From contig JAKIWU010000007.1 in assembly GCA_022749905.1 (NCBI GenBank), positions 1 through 20,186 of the forward strand: a stretch of DNA of 20,186 nucleotides, read 5' to 3'. The position numbers and the translations under genes are program-made. The notes beneath the pieces were generated by a model. That model did no database searches, had not been told where the DNA came from, and was given only the letters and a program-made list of their open reading frames with translations. The DNA comes from Thermoplasmata archaeon (GTDB taxonomy: Archaea; Thermoplasmatota; Thermoplasmata; Lutacidiplasmatales; UBA184). Positions within the stretch are counted from its first letter, which is position 1. Each line of letters opens with the position of its first letter. This document shows, piece after piece, positions 1-9,084 of the stretch.

Positions 1-201
1 GAGGCAACGGACGTCGTGCTCTGGGAGGCGGTCCAGGCCGGGCCCCCTGTCTGGGAGGTCGATACCACGGGCCGTTCGGTCCGGTCGATCGCGCGTGAGG
101 TTGAAACAGCGCTGGAGCGGGGGATCGGTCACGCTCCTGGCTCGGTCGATTGGCTCTCCCGTCGCTCCGTCACCGAGCAGCTTTTGCCGCGACTCCGGTA
201 G
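1..201 (+). CDS. Probable P-loop nucleotide kinase (adenylate kinase-like), C-terminal fragment
   Basis: The frame is open from the first base and ends with TAG at 199-201, so only the last 66 residues are present and the start lies outside the window. The P-loop is not visible. The segment VWEVDTTGRSVRSIAREVE resembles the C-terminal strand and helix of small archaeal nucleotide kinases (Fap7/adenylate-kinase-like), where an 'EVDTTG' strand precedes the last helix. From general knowledge, such a kinase often precedes a CDP-alcohol phosphatidyltransferase in archaea, and that is the next gene here, starting 8 bases after this stop. The two are probably cotranscribed. The kinase call rests on a short C-terminal match and on context, so the exact substrate cannot be stated. 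Confidence 0.55.
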   Translation, partial: EATDVVLWEAVQAGPPVWEVDTTGRSVRSIAREVETALERGIGHAPGSVDWLSRRSVTEQLLPRLR

Positions 202-209
202 TGGAGTCG

Positions 210-875
210 ATGGTTGCGGAGGGGTACCGCGCCTGGGCCCTCCCGTACGTGGAGCGGTTGAGTCGTCCGTTCCTCGGGTGGCGTCCGGATCGGCTCAGCT
301 GGACCTCGCTCGGCCTGAGCGTCGCCGCCGGCGTGCTCGCCGCGCTGACCCGGTGGATCGGAGCACCGTGGTTCCTCCTCGTGGGGGTGTTGATCTTCTT
401 CGGCGGCGTGTTCGATGTCCTCGACGGTGAGGTCGCACGCCGGACCGGCCGGAGCGGTCCGCGCGGCGATCTTCTCGACCACGTTCTCGATCGATACGCG
501 GACCTCGCGATCCTCGTAGGCATCGTACTGTCGGGATTCGTGTACGCCCCCCTTGGGCTCCTGGCGCTCGTAAGCCTCCTTCTGACGAGCTATATGGGAA
601 CCCAGGCGCAGGCGGTCGGGGGAGCGAGGCTCTACGAGGGCCTGCTGGCGCGAGCCGATCGACTCATCCTCCTTGCGTTCGGAGCTCTCCTTCTCGGAGA
701 CCTCGCGTTGCCTTGGCCCTGGGCCCCCTCCGCGCCCCTCGTCCACCTCTCTCTCGCCGGTATCGGGTTCACGGTACTCGACGCGGTGATGCTCTGGTTC
801 GTTATCGCGGGCCAGTGGACGGCCTTGGCCCGCGCTCGCCGGGCGTACCGATCGCTCCCTCCCGCGGCTCGCTAG
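210..875 (+). CDS. CDP-alcohol phosphatidyltransferase (archaetidylinositol-phosphate synthase-like)
   Basis: Integral membrane enzyme of 221 residues that should transfer a phospho-alcohol head group onto a CDP-activated archaeal lipid. The family signature DxxDGxxAR...GxxxDxxxD is complete: D69, D72, G73, A76, R77, G86, D90 and D94. These Asp residues bind the two metal ions. Several hydrophobic helices follow, as expected. I chose ATG at 210, preceded by GGAG at 203-206. GTG at 201, overlapping the upstream stop, and TTG at 150 are possible but add poorly conserved residues. The head group is uncertain: archaetidylinositol phosphate is most likely for an archaeal member of this size next to a small kinase, with archaetidylglycerol or archaetidylserine as alternatives. 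The 3' end overlaps the convergent primase gene by 74 bases. Confidence 0.88.
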   Translation: MVAEGYRAWALPYVERLSRPFLGWRPDRLSWTSLGLSVAAGVLAALTRWIGAPWFLLVGVLIFFGGVFDVLDGEVARRTGRSGPRGDLLDHVLDRYADLAILVGIVLSGFVYAPLGLLALVSLLLTSYMGTQAQAVGGARLYEGLLARADRLILLAFGALLLGDLALPWPWAPSAPLVHLSLAGIGFTVLDAVMLWFVIAGQWTALARARRAYRSLPPAAR

Positions 876-1995
876 GCCCCGCCCGAGGTTCGCTGCTCCG
901 GGCCGCCGGGGTTCCCGGGGGGCTTACCGTTCGGTAGTACTGCATCGGATTCTTCAGCCATGCCTCGAAGCAGAGCGGATCCCGACGTCGGTCCATCGGG
1001 TCCCGCGCGGTCACGTCCCCGTCCCGTGCGCATAGACCATGGCTTCGTAGCGTCGCGCAGTCCGGTGGCTCGTATCCCCGTCCCTCCTCCTTCTTCGTGA
1101 TGTGGTCGACCTGGTAGCGGGTGATCGACTCGTCGAAGTCCGGCGCGCCCCGGTACGCGTCGACGATCCCGTCGAAGTCGGCGCCGGCCCGGTGCAGGAA
1201 CGCAGCGAGAGCGAACCGGCCGGAATGGGAGAGGTTCTCGCCGTTCTCGAGGGTGCGGCGCATGAGCCGGATGCACGGCGGGAAGCTCACCGGGCGCAGC
1301 GCTCCAAGGCCGGGGCCCGCGCGCGCGGGCGGAGCAGGAACGCGCTGGGCGATCTCGCGGAGGAACTCTCCCTCCCTCTCCTCGATCGTCGCACGGACCC
1401 CCTCATCGAGCTCCACAGGGTTCGTGAGCGTGATCCGCACCCCCTCCTCCAAGAGCCGGATGGCTCGGCCCCGGTCCAGGCGCACCTCGCCGCGACGGAG
1501 CGCCTGACGGGACAAGCGGAACTCGCCCTCACGGATCGGCGTGGCGAGCCGCAGGTAGGTAGGGAGGGGGATGAGGACCTCCTCGCCCTCGAGGGTGATG
1601 TCATGACCGAGCCGGTGGGCGACCTCGCCGAGGAGGTGGTCCTGGACGGCGTGGAGCCGGTCGCCCGCGGCCTTCGCTTCCGCAACCGCCCATCGGCGGA
1701 TCGGAGCCCGGGTCGGGGAAGCGGAGAGGACGAGCCGAGCAAACTGGAACGATAGGAAGCGCTCGTCGCCGGCAAGAGCTGCGAGTTCCGGTACCCGGAG
1801 TCCTCCGCTGGGGTTTTCGAGGGCGGAGCGGACCCTCGCTCGGCCCGCGGCGCGCGCGGGATCGAGCGCGGTTTCCCGAAAGAGACCCCCGATCGATGGC
1901 GCGAGCTCGTCGATCAACGCCTCGGCGCCGGGCAGGAAGGGGAACTCTCCGTAGAGTCCCCGCTCGTCTACAGGTGGGGTGCGATGAACTGCCAT
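802..1995 (-). CDS. priL: DNA primase large subunit PriL (4Fe-4S)
   Basis: Large, regulatory subunit of the archaeal/eukaryal primase, which works with the catalytic PriS to make replication primers. The protein is 397 residues from ATG at 1995. The C-terminal domain carries the four cluster cysteines: C241 (FPPCIRLM), C313 (PPDCATLR), C322 (HGLC) and C342 (DPLCF). Family blocks GENLSHSGRFALAAFL and APDFDESITRYQVDHI lie between the first and second cysteines. PriS is not in this window. The start overlaps the 3' end of the upstream protease gene by 28 bases, so the two are probably cotranscribed. After the last conserved block (KNPMQYYRTV) comes a Pro/Arg/Gly-rich tail of about 35 residues that runs into the neighbouring gene on the other strand. 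It looks unconserved and may reflect a lost stop codon. Confidence 0.95.
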   Translation of the reverse strand: MAVHRTPPVDERGLYGEFPFLPGAEALIDELAPSIGGLFRETALDPARAAGRARVRSALENPSGGLRVPELAALAGDERFLSFQFARLVLSASPTRAPIRRWAVAEAKAAGDRLHAVQDHLLGEVAHRLGHDITLEGEEVLIPLPTYLRLATPIREGEFRLSRQALRRGEVRLDRGRAIRLLEEGVRITLTNPVELDEGVRATIEEREGEFLREIAQRVPAPPARAGPGLGALRPVSFPPCIRLMRRTLENGENLSHSGRFALAAFLHRAGADFDGIVDAYRGAPDFDESITRYQVDHITKKEEGRGYEPPDCATLRSHGLCARDGDVTARDPMDRRRDPLCFEAWLKNPMQYYRTVSPPGTPAARSSEPRAGPSEPREGAIGTPGERGPRPSTGPR

Positions 1996-3320
1996 GCGAG
2001 CAACAGGATGACCGCGGCGGAGGAGGCGGCGACGGCACGAGAGGAGAACCGTTCGAGACGGGCCGCATTCCATCCTTTCCGCAGCCGGGCAGCGGCTGAG
2101 GCGGCGAAGTCTCGGAACAGAAGCCCCCCGTCGAGCGGGACGAGCGGAAGCGCGTTCGAGATGCCGAGGAGGAGGTCCATCCAGGCGAGCCAGTACAGAA
2201 GGTTCGAGAGGATCCAGAAGTCGCTGGGCCCGAGTGCCGCAAGGGGGCCCGACACATGGAAGAAACCGGCCGTCGTGCCCTGAACCGGTTCCAATCCTGC
2301 GAGAGGAAGCACGATCCAGTACGTTCCACCCGGGAGCGCGCCGTACGGGCTCGCGAACGGGTTGACGAGCTCACCCTTCAGTTCCGACGGGGTGAGGAAG
2401 GTGGGCGAGACTCCGAGGAACCCTTTCGGAGCGTCGGTCCTCACGTGGGTGTAGCTCGAGAGCGGCGCAAGCCGCGTTGTGGTGGAGACCGTGCGGCCCT
2501 GTGCTTCGGAAAAGTAGGAGAGCGGGACGGTCTCGTTCGCGCTCGTTTTCGAGAGGGTGTCGAGCAGGGCCCGTGAGTTCGACACCGAGGTCCCGTTCAC
2601 CGAAGTGACGATGTCACCCACGGCGAGGCTCGCGTTGTCCGCGGGAAACCCAGGAACGACGTAGGCGATCCCGACCCCGTCCGCGTTCGGGACCAGGGAG
2701 GTGGACGTGATCGCAGCGAGGAGCGCAAAGAACAGGACTGCGAGCGCGAAGTTCCCGAGAATTCCCGCTGCGGCGACGCGCCCTCGAATGCGCCGGCGTG
2801 CGCCCAGCATGCTTGCCTCGTCCTGCTCGACGAACGCTCCGATCGGGATGACCAGCCAGAGGATCCCGACGCTCTTCACCCCGATATTCTGGGAGCGCGC
2901 GATCACGCCGTGCATGAGCTCGTGCAGCACAATGCCGACGATCAACGCGACGAGTCCGTAGCCCAGTGGGATGATCGGATTGATGCCCGGGATCCCGAGG
3001 GCCTCGGCCGGTTGCGGGGCGGCACTGGCCGGGATCTGGCGGGCGATGATCGCGTCGAGGCCCAGGACCACCAGCACCCCCACCATCGCCACGCCCGCGA
3101 GGATGAGGCCGAGGTCCCCGAGGGCCGACCAGAGCTTCCGGTACCGGCCGATGCGATCGAGGAGGGCATTCCCCTTCTGCGTTTTCAGCATCAACGCCGG
3201 GCCGAACAGGGTCAGGGATCGATCCGGGCCGATCCTCCCGGCGCGACGGAGCGCCGCGATCGCGACGATGTAGGCCAGAATGGCCACGAGAACAATCAGG
3301 TAGGCTTCGAAAGCCGTCAC
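1968..3320 (-). CDS. Site-2-type intramembrane metalloprotease with PDZ domain (M50 family)
   Basis: Zinc protease that cuts transmembrane segments. The protein is 450 residues with an N-terminal helix (about 5-25), a helix pair around 70-90, the HExxH motif as HELMH at 133-137, and a membrane segment at 185-205. A PDZ-like domain follows at about 215-290 (containing VVPGFPADNASLAVGDIVTS). The second metal motif, NALPLVPLDGG, is at 389-399 with D397 as the third ligand, and a last hydrophobic helix ends the protein. The start is GTG at 3318-3320 with AAAGGA a few bases upstream. It faces the surface protease gene across a 118-base divergent region and overlaps priL downstream. The natural substrate is unknown; relatives process membrane-bound regulators or remnant signal peptides. 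Confidence 0.92.
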   Translation of the reverse strand: MTAFEAYLIVLVAILAYIVAIAALRRAGRIGPDRSLTLFGPALMLKTQKGNALLDRIGRYRKLWSALGDLGLILAGVAMVGVLVVLGLDAIIARQIPASAAPQPAEALGIPGINPIIPLGYGLVALIVGIVLHELMHGVIARSQNIGVKSVGILWLVIPIGAFVEQDEASMLGARRRIRGRVAAAGILGNFALAVLFFALLAAITSTSLVPNADGVGIAYVVPGFPADNASLAVGDIVTSVNGTSVSNSRALLDTLSKTSANETVPLSYFSEAQGRTVSTTTRLAPLSSYTHVRTDAPKGFLGVSPTFLTPSELKGELVNPFASPYGALPGGTYWIVLPLAGLEPVQGTTAGFFHVSGPLAALGPSDFWILSNLLYWLAWMDLLLGISNALPLVPLDGGLLFRDFAASAAARLRKGWNAARLERFSSRAVAASSAAVILLLAWQFIAPHL

Positions 3321-3407
3321 ACGTTCCTTTCGGGAAGGCCCTCGAAGGAGCCGCAGGGAAAAGGGTGTCGCGGTGGTTTCCGCCGACGGGGGAGGTGGGA
3401 CGAACCT

Positions 3408-3416
3408 CTATCAAAT
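3408..3416 (+). promoter_or_regulatory. TATA-like box of the sedolisin gene
   Basis: TATCAAATA stands out as an A/T-rich island in GC-rich DNA. Its centre is about 27 bases upstream of the ATG at 3439, the usual distance from an archaeal TATA box to the transcription start. This predicts an mRNA beginning at or next to the start codon. No transcript data were available. Confidence 0.55.
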
Positions 3417-3438
3417 ACTCCGGCCCCCCTTCCATACG

Positions 3439-6400
3439 ATGAGACCCATGCATCGGCATTTCCGGGCCTCCCCGCCACGCTGGGCCCCCATCCTCGTCCT
3501 TGCGGTTCTCGTGGCGCTGCCGATGCCCGGGATCGGGAGCGTTCGCATCGGCTCCAGCGCGCCGGCGGGCGCGCCGGGCATGTTTCCGGCGGGCATCATA
3601 CGGGTCGCGCCCGCCTACGTTCCGACCGCCGGAGTCGTGGCGGTGGGAGCGCTTCCGGCCGGAACCCCGATCTCCGTCACGGTCGCCCTCGCCTCCTCCG
3701 ATCCTTCCGCTCTGGCGTCCCTGATCGTGCTCCAGTCCACCCCAGGCACGCCGGAATACCGGCACTTCCTCTCGCCGTCCGAAGTGACGGATCGCTTCGG
3801 CCCGTCGCCGGCCGACTATGCCCGCGCGCTCGCGTACTTCCGGGGGTTTGGGCTTGCCGTGCAATCGAGTCCCGATCGCACGCTCCTCGTGGTCGAGGGC
3901 CCCTCGGCCTCGGTCGGGCCCGCGTTCGGGACGAGCTTCCTCCAGTACAAGTCCGGAACTTCGGTGTTCTACAGCCATCCCACGGACGCACGCCTCCCAA
4001 CGGGGATCCCCTGGGCCGGGGTGATCGGCCTTGGAACCGAGCGAACCATCCATCCGTATGCCGCTCCGAACTCCCTGGGAGCGCGGGCGCTTTCGTACTC
4101 TGCCGCGTCGGGCTGCTCCACGAGCGGAGCGGTGCTCCCGTGCGGTGCGGCGAAGGCCTACAATCTGACCGGACTTTTCGCCGGTGGGGCGAATGGGACC
4201 GGCTACCGGATCGGGATCGTCGACACCTACGATGGGTTTGAGCCCCAGAGCCAGCTCGCGAAGGACCTCGCGAACTTCAGCGCCTCCTACAGCCTGCGCG
4301 TCGGCAACGTCTCGTACGCGTACCCCGTTCCCTCGACGACGAACCTCAACTCGACCTCGACGGGGTGGGGGGTCGAGGAGGCCCTCGACCTCGAGTGGTC
4401 GAGGGCGATGGCCCCCGGGGCCTCCCTCGTGATGACGCTCGCCCCCGACGCGACGACCGGACTCTACTCCTCGGTCGACTGGCTCGTGGCTCACCACGCG
4501 GTCGACGCGATCACCATGAGCTGGGGCGAGCCCGATGTCGGGATCTACAACGCCTACAACGGCCCATGCGCCTTCGCCTGCAACGCTTCCTCGGACGGAT
4601 CCTACACCCTCCTCCACCCCGTCCTCGAAGCTGCGGCCGCCGAGGGGATCAGCGTGTTCGCCGCGAGCGGCGACTGCGGAGCGAACGGCGGGACCAGTGG
4701 ATTCTCGACCGGCTACCCTGCCTCGGATCCCTATGTGGTAGGGGTTGGTGGCACGAACCTCGCGTTCAACAGCACGGGCGGCTACGGCTCCGAGTCCGGA
4801 TGGTCCGGCAATCCGAACGGTTCGAACTCTCCGGGGTGCCAGAACCAGGGTGGATCCGGAGGAGGGTTCTCCCCGTTCCCGAGGCCGTACTGGCAATCGG
4901 GCCCCGGCTTCCCCGCAGCGCGCAAGGTCCGTGGCGAGCCCGATGTGTCGATCCTCGCGGCGAGCCCGTTCGCCGCGCTCGTGGTCGGTGGCACAGCGTC
5001 GTTCACCGGCGGGACGAGCCTCTCCTCACCGATGTGGGCCGGGATCGCGGCCGATGCGGATTCGTACGCGCACTCGGCGCTCGGGTTCCTCAATCCGACG
5101 CTGTACGGGATCTTCCGGAACGCGTCGCACAAGTCGGCGTTCCACGATGTCTCAGCGGGGTCGAACGGCTACTCGGCCGGGACCGGATGGGACCCCGTCA
5201 CGGGGATCGGGACCCCGAACGCGGGCGTCCTCCTCCCATTGCTCAGCCGCGCGACGCTCCCCCCGTCGAGCCTGCTCCTTCAGCTCACCGGTTCACCGCG
5301 GTTCGGCTCGACGCCGCTTACGGTCACGATGCGCGCGGTTGCGAGCGGAGGGTCCGGGAGTTTTCCCCTCTACGCGTTCGACTTCGGCGACGGCAATTCC
5401 TCAAGGGTCGCGAATCCGGTCGCCTCCCACACCTACGCCGATCCCGGCGTCTACGTCGGGCGCGCGTCGGTCTTCGACTCGTCCGGGAATTCGACGGTCG
5501 CAACGCCGATCGCGATCGTCGTCGGAGGCGGCGGCGGGCTCCACGTGGCGCTCAACGGTACCCCCACGTCGCCCTCGGTGGGAACCGGGGTTCTCTTCCG
5601 GACCAACGTTTCGGGCGGGACGGCACCGTACCGGTTCCGGTACGATTTCGGCGACGGGACGTACTTCCAGCCGACCTCGACCGCGAGCGTCACGCACGCG
5701 TATGGGGCGAAAGGGGGCTACTGCGCCCTCGTGATCGCCTCCGACGCGGCGTCCCCGCCCGATGGTGGAGCCTCGGGGCCGGTCCCGATCTCCGTCGGCG
5801 GCGCACCCTCGCTGGCGTGCCCAAGCTCGGCCTCGCTCTCGGTCTCGCTCGCACCGGTTGTGGCCGCTCTCGACCTCCCGGGGGATTTCGCCTTCCGGTG
5901 GAACATCACCGGCGGCATTCCACCGTACGGCGCGACCTTGACCGCCGACGACCCGTACGCCTCGACCTGCCATTGCGGCCTGTTCTCGACGGTCGGGCAG
6001 CACGTGGTACGGGCCACGGTCGCCGACAGTCTCGACTCCGATCAGAATGCGACCACGAACGTCACCGTCTATCCCGCGCTAATCGGCCGGTTCACGGCGT
6101 CACCGCAATCCCTCCCGGCACCGCTCACCGTGAACTTCTCGGCGATGCTTTCGGGAGGACACCTCGCGAACGCGAGCACGACGAATTGGTCGTTCGGCGA
6201 CGGCGCCCAGGCCACCGGCGCGACCGCTTCGCACCTGTATGCCTCACCGGGTTGGTACGTTGCGACTGCGCTCGCGACCGACGCCGGACACGGGGTCGCG
6301 AGCGAGTCGTTCCTAATCGATGTTCTGCCCGGCGGGACGGCAGGGGGACCTAGGGTCACGGCAACGATCGATCCTGCCGTCGATGTCGGGGCTGGTTCGG

Positions 6401-7629
6401 TCGTTCACTACAGCGCGACCGTTGGCGGCTCGGGCGGACCGTTCCTCATCCGCTGGACGCTCGGGGACAACTCCTCGGCGTTCGGTGCGAACGTCTCCGA
6501 GAGCTACGCCTTCGAGGGCTGCGCCGTCGCAGGTACCTGCCGAACCTCCGTCGGTCTCGAGGTGCGCAACGCTTCGGGGGGTTGGCTCAATCTCACGCTC
6601 CCCTTCGCCCCGCAGGAGCTCGGGAACGCGAGCGCTTTGCGCCTCAACGAATCGTTACGCGCCGACAACGGCACGACTCCCTTCGGCCTTCTCGGCATGG
6701 CGAAGGCGGTCGGGATGCCGGCCCCGCGACTCGCCTGGGCGTTCGGCGACGGTGCGAACGGCACCGGGGCGTTCGCATCGCACACCTACCTCACGCCCGG
6801 GAACTACACGGTCTCCGTGACCGCGACCGACGCGTATGGGGATCGCTTGGTCCGGCTCCACGCTGTCGAGGTCCGGGGCGTGCAGCGCTACTCGCCGCTC
6901 GTGATGGGGGGGCCGAACACGACCGGGGGCCTCGCACCCTTGGCGGTCGGATTCCACGTGACCGCCTCCGGCGGCGCGGGACCCCCGTTCCGCTACAACT
7001 GGTCGTTCGGCGACGGAACGACGGCGCAGGGTCCGAACGCCGCGCACGTCTATGGCACGTCGGGTCTCTACGATGCGGCCGTGACCGTCCTCGACTCTGT
7101 CGGCGACCCTGCCCTCATCACCTACCTCATCGCGGTCTATGGCGTCACCCCGGTCGGCCTCTCGCTCGAGGGCCTCCCGGACTCGGTCGTCGCCGGCACG
7201 TCCCTCGCCGTCCTATTGCTGTCCAATTCGACCTGCGGCTCGGACAGTCTCCCTGGCTGCGGCAATGGTTCGCTCTCGGCGAGGGTGTCGCTCGTGCTCG
7301 CCGCGACGCCGACGGCCCCGCCCGTCCTCCAGGTCGTGCTTCCGGTGGCGCCGAACGGCAAGGTGAACCTCACCCTCGCCGCGCCCGCGACCGCGGGCTC
7401 CTACGAGGTCGTGGTCACCGTCATCACGCACGGGTACTCTGGCTCGATCCACGAGCCGTTCCTCGTCACCATGCCGAAGGTGGTGATCCCGCCGTCGGTG
7501 CACCCGCATCCGGGGATGAATTGGTACCTGATCGGTTCGACCGTGGTGATCGTGGCTGCGGCCGTCGCCACCCTCGCGCTTCTCGTGCTGCGGCGGCGCC
7601 GCCGCACCCGGCCGCCGTCTACCCCTTGA
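3439..7629 (+). CDS. Secreted, membrane-anchored sedolisin (S53, pro-kumamolisin type) with PKD repeats
   Basis: Extracellular serine-carboxyl peptidase of 1396 residues. Layout: signal peptide about 1-35; activation prodomain about 60-190 (EYRHFLSPSEVTDRFGPS); catalytic domain about 230-600; PKD-type domains marked by FGDG-like turns near residues 648, 735, 917, 1006 (LGDN), 1100 and 1188, with a degenerate unit near 820; C-terminal helix about 1360-1385 followed by an Arg-rich tail. The sedolisin triad is present: E313 and D317 in EEALDLEW, S527 in GGTSLSSPMW. D412 in SGDCG matches the oxyanion Asp. The calcium site segment HDVSAGS...GTGWDPVTGIGTPN ends the domain. ATG 3439 fits both the signal peptide and a leaderless promoter; GTG 3373 is less likely. 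Family members usually work at acidic pH, so peptide scavenging outside an acid-tolerant cell is a fair inference. The 3' end overlaps rtcB by 11 bases. Confidence 0.94.
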   Translation: MRPMHRHFRASPPRWAPILVLAVLVALPMPGIGSVRIGSSAPAGAPGMFPAGIIRVAPAYVPTAGVVAVGALPAGTPISVTVALASSDPSALASLIVLQSTPGTPEYRHFLSPSEVTDRFGPSPADYARALAYFRGFGLAVQSSPDRTLLVVEGPSASVGPAFGTSFLQYKSGTSVFYSHPTDARLPTGIPWAGVIGLGTERTIHPYAAPNSLGARALSYSAASGCSTSGAVLPCGAAKAYNLTGLFAGGANGTGYRIGIVDTYDGFEPQSQLAKDLANFSASYSLRVGNVSYAYPVPSTTNLNSTSTGWGVEEALDLEWSRAMAPGASLVMTLAPDATTGLYSSVDWLVAHHAVDAITMSWGEPDVGIYNAYNGPCAFACNASSDGSYTLLHPVLEAAAAEGISVFAASGDCGANGGTSGFSTGYPASDPYVVGVGGTNLAFNSTGGYGSESGWSGNPNGSNSPGCQNQGGSGGGFSPFPRPYWQSGPGFPAARKVRGEPDVSILAASPFAALVVGGTASFTGGTSLSSPMWAGIAADADSYAHSALGFLNPTLYGIFRNASHKSAFHDVSAGSNGYSAGTGWDPVTGIGTPNAGVLLPLLSRATLPPSSLLLQLTGSPRFGSTPLTVTMRAVASGGSGSFPLYAFDFGDGNSSRVANPVASHTYADPGVYVGRASVFDSSGNSTVATPIAIVVGGGGGLHVALNGTPTSPSVGTGVLFRTNVSGGTAPYRFRYDFGDGTYFQPTSTASVTHAYGAKGGYCALVIASDAASPPDGGASGPVPISVGGAPSLACPSSASLSVSLAPVVAALDLPGDFAFRWNITGGIPPYGATLTADDPYASTCHCGLFSTVGQHVVRATVADSLDSDQNATTNVTVYPALIGRFTASPQSLPAPLTVNFSAMLSGGHLANASTTNWSFGDGAQATGATASHLYASPGWYVATALATDAGHGVASESFLIDVLPGGTAGGPRVTATIDPAVDVGAGSVVHYSATVGGSGGPFLIRWTLGDNSSAFGANVSESYAFEGCAVAGTCRTSVGLEVRNASGGWLNLTLPFAPQELGNASALRLNESLRADNGTTPFGLLGMAKAVGMPAPRLAWAFGDGANGTGAFASHTYLTPGNYTVSVTATDAYGDRLVRLHAVEVRGVQRYSPLVMGGPNTTGGLAPLAVGFHVTASGGAGPPFRYNWSFGDGTTAQGPNAAHVYGTSGLYDAAVTVLDSVGDPALITYLIAVYGVTPVGLSLEGLPDSVVAGTSLAVLLLSNSTCGSDSLPGCGNGSLSARVSLVLAATPTAPPVLQVVLPVAPNGKVNLTLAAPATAGSYEVVVTVITHGYSGSIHEPFLVTMPKVVIPPSVHPHPGMNWYLIGSTVVIVAAAVATLALLVLRRRRRTRPPSTP

Positions 7630-9064
7630 CGACCCCGAGCGGCCGAAGCCGGGCCACCCGACGGGTGAGGCCGGCGCCTTCCGCGACGCGCACCACCTCC
7701 TCGACGTCCTTGTAGGCGCCGGGCGCCTCCTCGGTGACGCCCTCGCGCGACGCGGCGCGGACGACGATGCCGCGCTCGGCGAGGTCGCGCGTGACGGCCT
7801 CGTAGCGGAACCTTCGCACCGCTGCGTGGCGCGAGAGGAGCCGTCCGGCGCCGTGGCAGGAGGATCCGAACGATCGTTCCATCGCCGTGGGGAGCCCGAC
7901 GAGCACGTAGCTCGCGGTGCCCATGTCGCCCGGGATGAGGACGGGCTGACCGAACGCACGGTACGGGACCGGGACCTCCTCGCGGCCCGCGGCGAAGGCG
8001 CGGGTGGCTCCCTTGCGGTGCACGAGCACGCGTTCCGTGCCTCCGTCCACACGGTGGTGCTCGAACTTCGCGATGTTGTGCGCGATGTCGTACACGATGT
8101 CGATCGGACCGGCCTCGTCCGCGAAGACGGTCCGGAACGCCCTCCTAACGCCTTCCGTGATGAGCTGGCGATTGGCCCACGCAAAGTTCGCACCGGCGGC
8201 CATGGCGCCGAGGTAGCGCTCTCCTTCGGGCGAGGCGATGGGCGCGCACGAGAGCTGCCGGTCGACGAGCGTGGTCCCTCGCGCGACGAGCCGTCGGTCC
8301 ATTTCCTGGATGTAGTCGGTCGCCACCTGGTGCCCGAGGCCCCGCGAACCGGTGTGCAGCATCACGACGACGTTGCCGGTGACGAGCCCGAGGGCCTCGG
8401 CGAACTCGGGGTAGAAAAGCTCGTCCACGGCCTGCACCTCGAGAAAATGGTTCCCCGAACCGAGCGTGCCGAGCTGGCGGGCGCCGCGCTTTTTCGCAGC
8501 GTCGCTCACCGCGTGCGGATCCGCCGGGGCGAGGCGACCCTCTTCCTCCTGGAACGTGAGGTCGTCCGCGCTCCCTAAGCCTCGCCCCACAGCCCAGCGT
8601 GAGCCGCCGGCGAGGACCTCCTCGACCTCGTTGGGGGGAAGATGGAGACCGCCCTTCGATCCGACGCCCGAGGGGACTTCGCGGTAGAGGGCATCGACGA
8701 GCGCCTTGAGTCGCGGTCGAACCTCCTCGACGGTGAACGAGGTCCGGAGGAGCCGCACGCCGCAGTTGATGTCGTACCCGATGCCCCCGGGGGAAACCAC
8801 GCCCTCCTCGGTGTTGAAGGCGGCGACCCCGCCGACCGGGAACCCGTAGCCGAAGTGGATATCCGGCATCGCGAGCGCGTTCCCGCGGATCCCTTCGAGC
8901 GTCGCGACGTTCTTCAGCTGCTGGAGGGACGGATCCCCCTCGACGGCGCCGAGGAGCGCCGGACTCGAGAAGAGCCGGCCGGGCACGCGCATCCCGTCCG
9001 ATTCCGATCGCGGGATCTCGTAGGTGAACTCGTCGAGCGGAACGAGCTGGAGGGGATTCGGCAC
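7619..9064 (-). CDS. rtcB: RNA-splicing ligase RtcB
   Basis: GTP-dependent ligase joining 2',3'-cyclic phosphate and 5'-OH RNA ends; in archaea it seals tRNA exons after intron removal. The 481 residues match the usual length, with no intein. Metal-binding residues are visible: D98 and C101 in GYDINCGVRLL, H206 in GSGNHFLEV, H237 in HTGSRGLGHQ and H329 in AHNIAKFEHH. The guanylylated histidine is H404 in SSCHGAGRLLSR, the same number as in the Pyrococcus enzyme as I recall it. The protein ends with the typical RPLGVVKG. The start is GTG at 9062-9064. An A/T-rich box at 9085-9093 is centred 25 bases upstream, which fits a leaderless mRNA. The Archease partner gene is not in the window. Confidence 0.97.
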   Translation of the reverse strand: MPNPLQLVPLDEFTYEIPRSESDGMRVPGRLFSSPALLGAVEGDPSLQQLKNVATLEGIRGNALAMPDIHFGYGFPVGGVAAFNTEEGVVSPGGIGYDINCGVRLLRTSFTVEEVRPRLKALVDALYREVPSGVGSKGGLHLPPNEVEEVLAGGSRWAVGRGLGSADDLTFQEEEGRLAPADPHAVSDAAKKRGARQLGTLGSGNHFLEVQAVDELFYPEFAEALGLVTGNVVVMLHTGSRGLGHQVATDYIQEMDRRLVARGTTLVDRQLSCAPIASPEGERYLGAMAAGANFAWANRQLITEGVRRAFRTVFADEAGPIDIVYDIAHNIAKFEHHRVDGGTERVLVHRKGATRAFAAGREEVPVPYRAFGQPVLIPGDMGTASYVLVGLPTAMERSFGSSCHGAGRLLSRHAAVRRFRYEAVTRDLAERGIVVRAASREGVTEEAPGAYKDVEEVVRVAEGAGLTRRVARLRPLGVVKG

Positions 9065-9084
9065 GGGCCGCGCCAGCCGAGGTG

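Noticed and set aside
3373..3438. GTG 3373 as start of the sedolisin
   Set aside because: It would put a TATA-like box inside the coding region and add 22 residues before a normal signal peptide that begins at ATG 3439.
2614..4896. A 760-codon open frame on the minus strand
   Set aside because: It spans the divergent promoter and runs through both the site-2 protease and the sedolisin in the wrong frames. The composition is Arg/Gly/Pro-rich without domains.
4365..6353. A 662-codon open frame on the plus strand inside the sedolisin gene
   Set aside because: It is a frame-shifted reading of the sedolisin coding sequence, very Arg-rich, with no motif of its own.
5370..7030. Repeated GGCGACGG-type sequence that could suggest a DNA repeat array
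   Set aside because: The copies encode the FGDG turns of PKD domains, are irregularly spaced at about 180-540 bases and differ between units, so they are protein repeats and not a CRISPR or DNA satellite.
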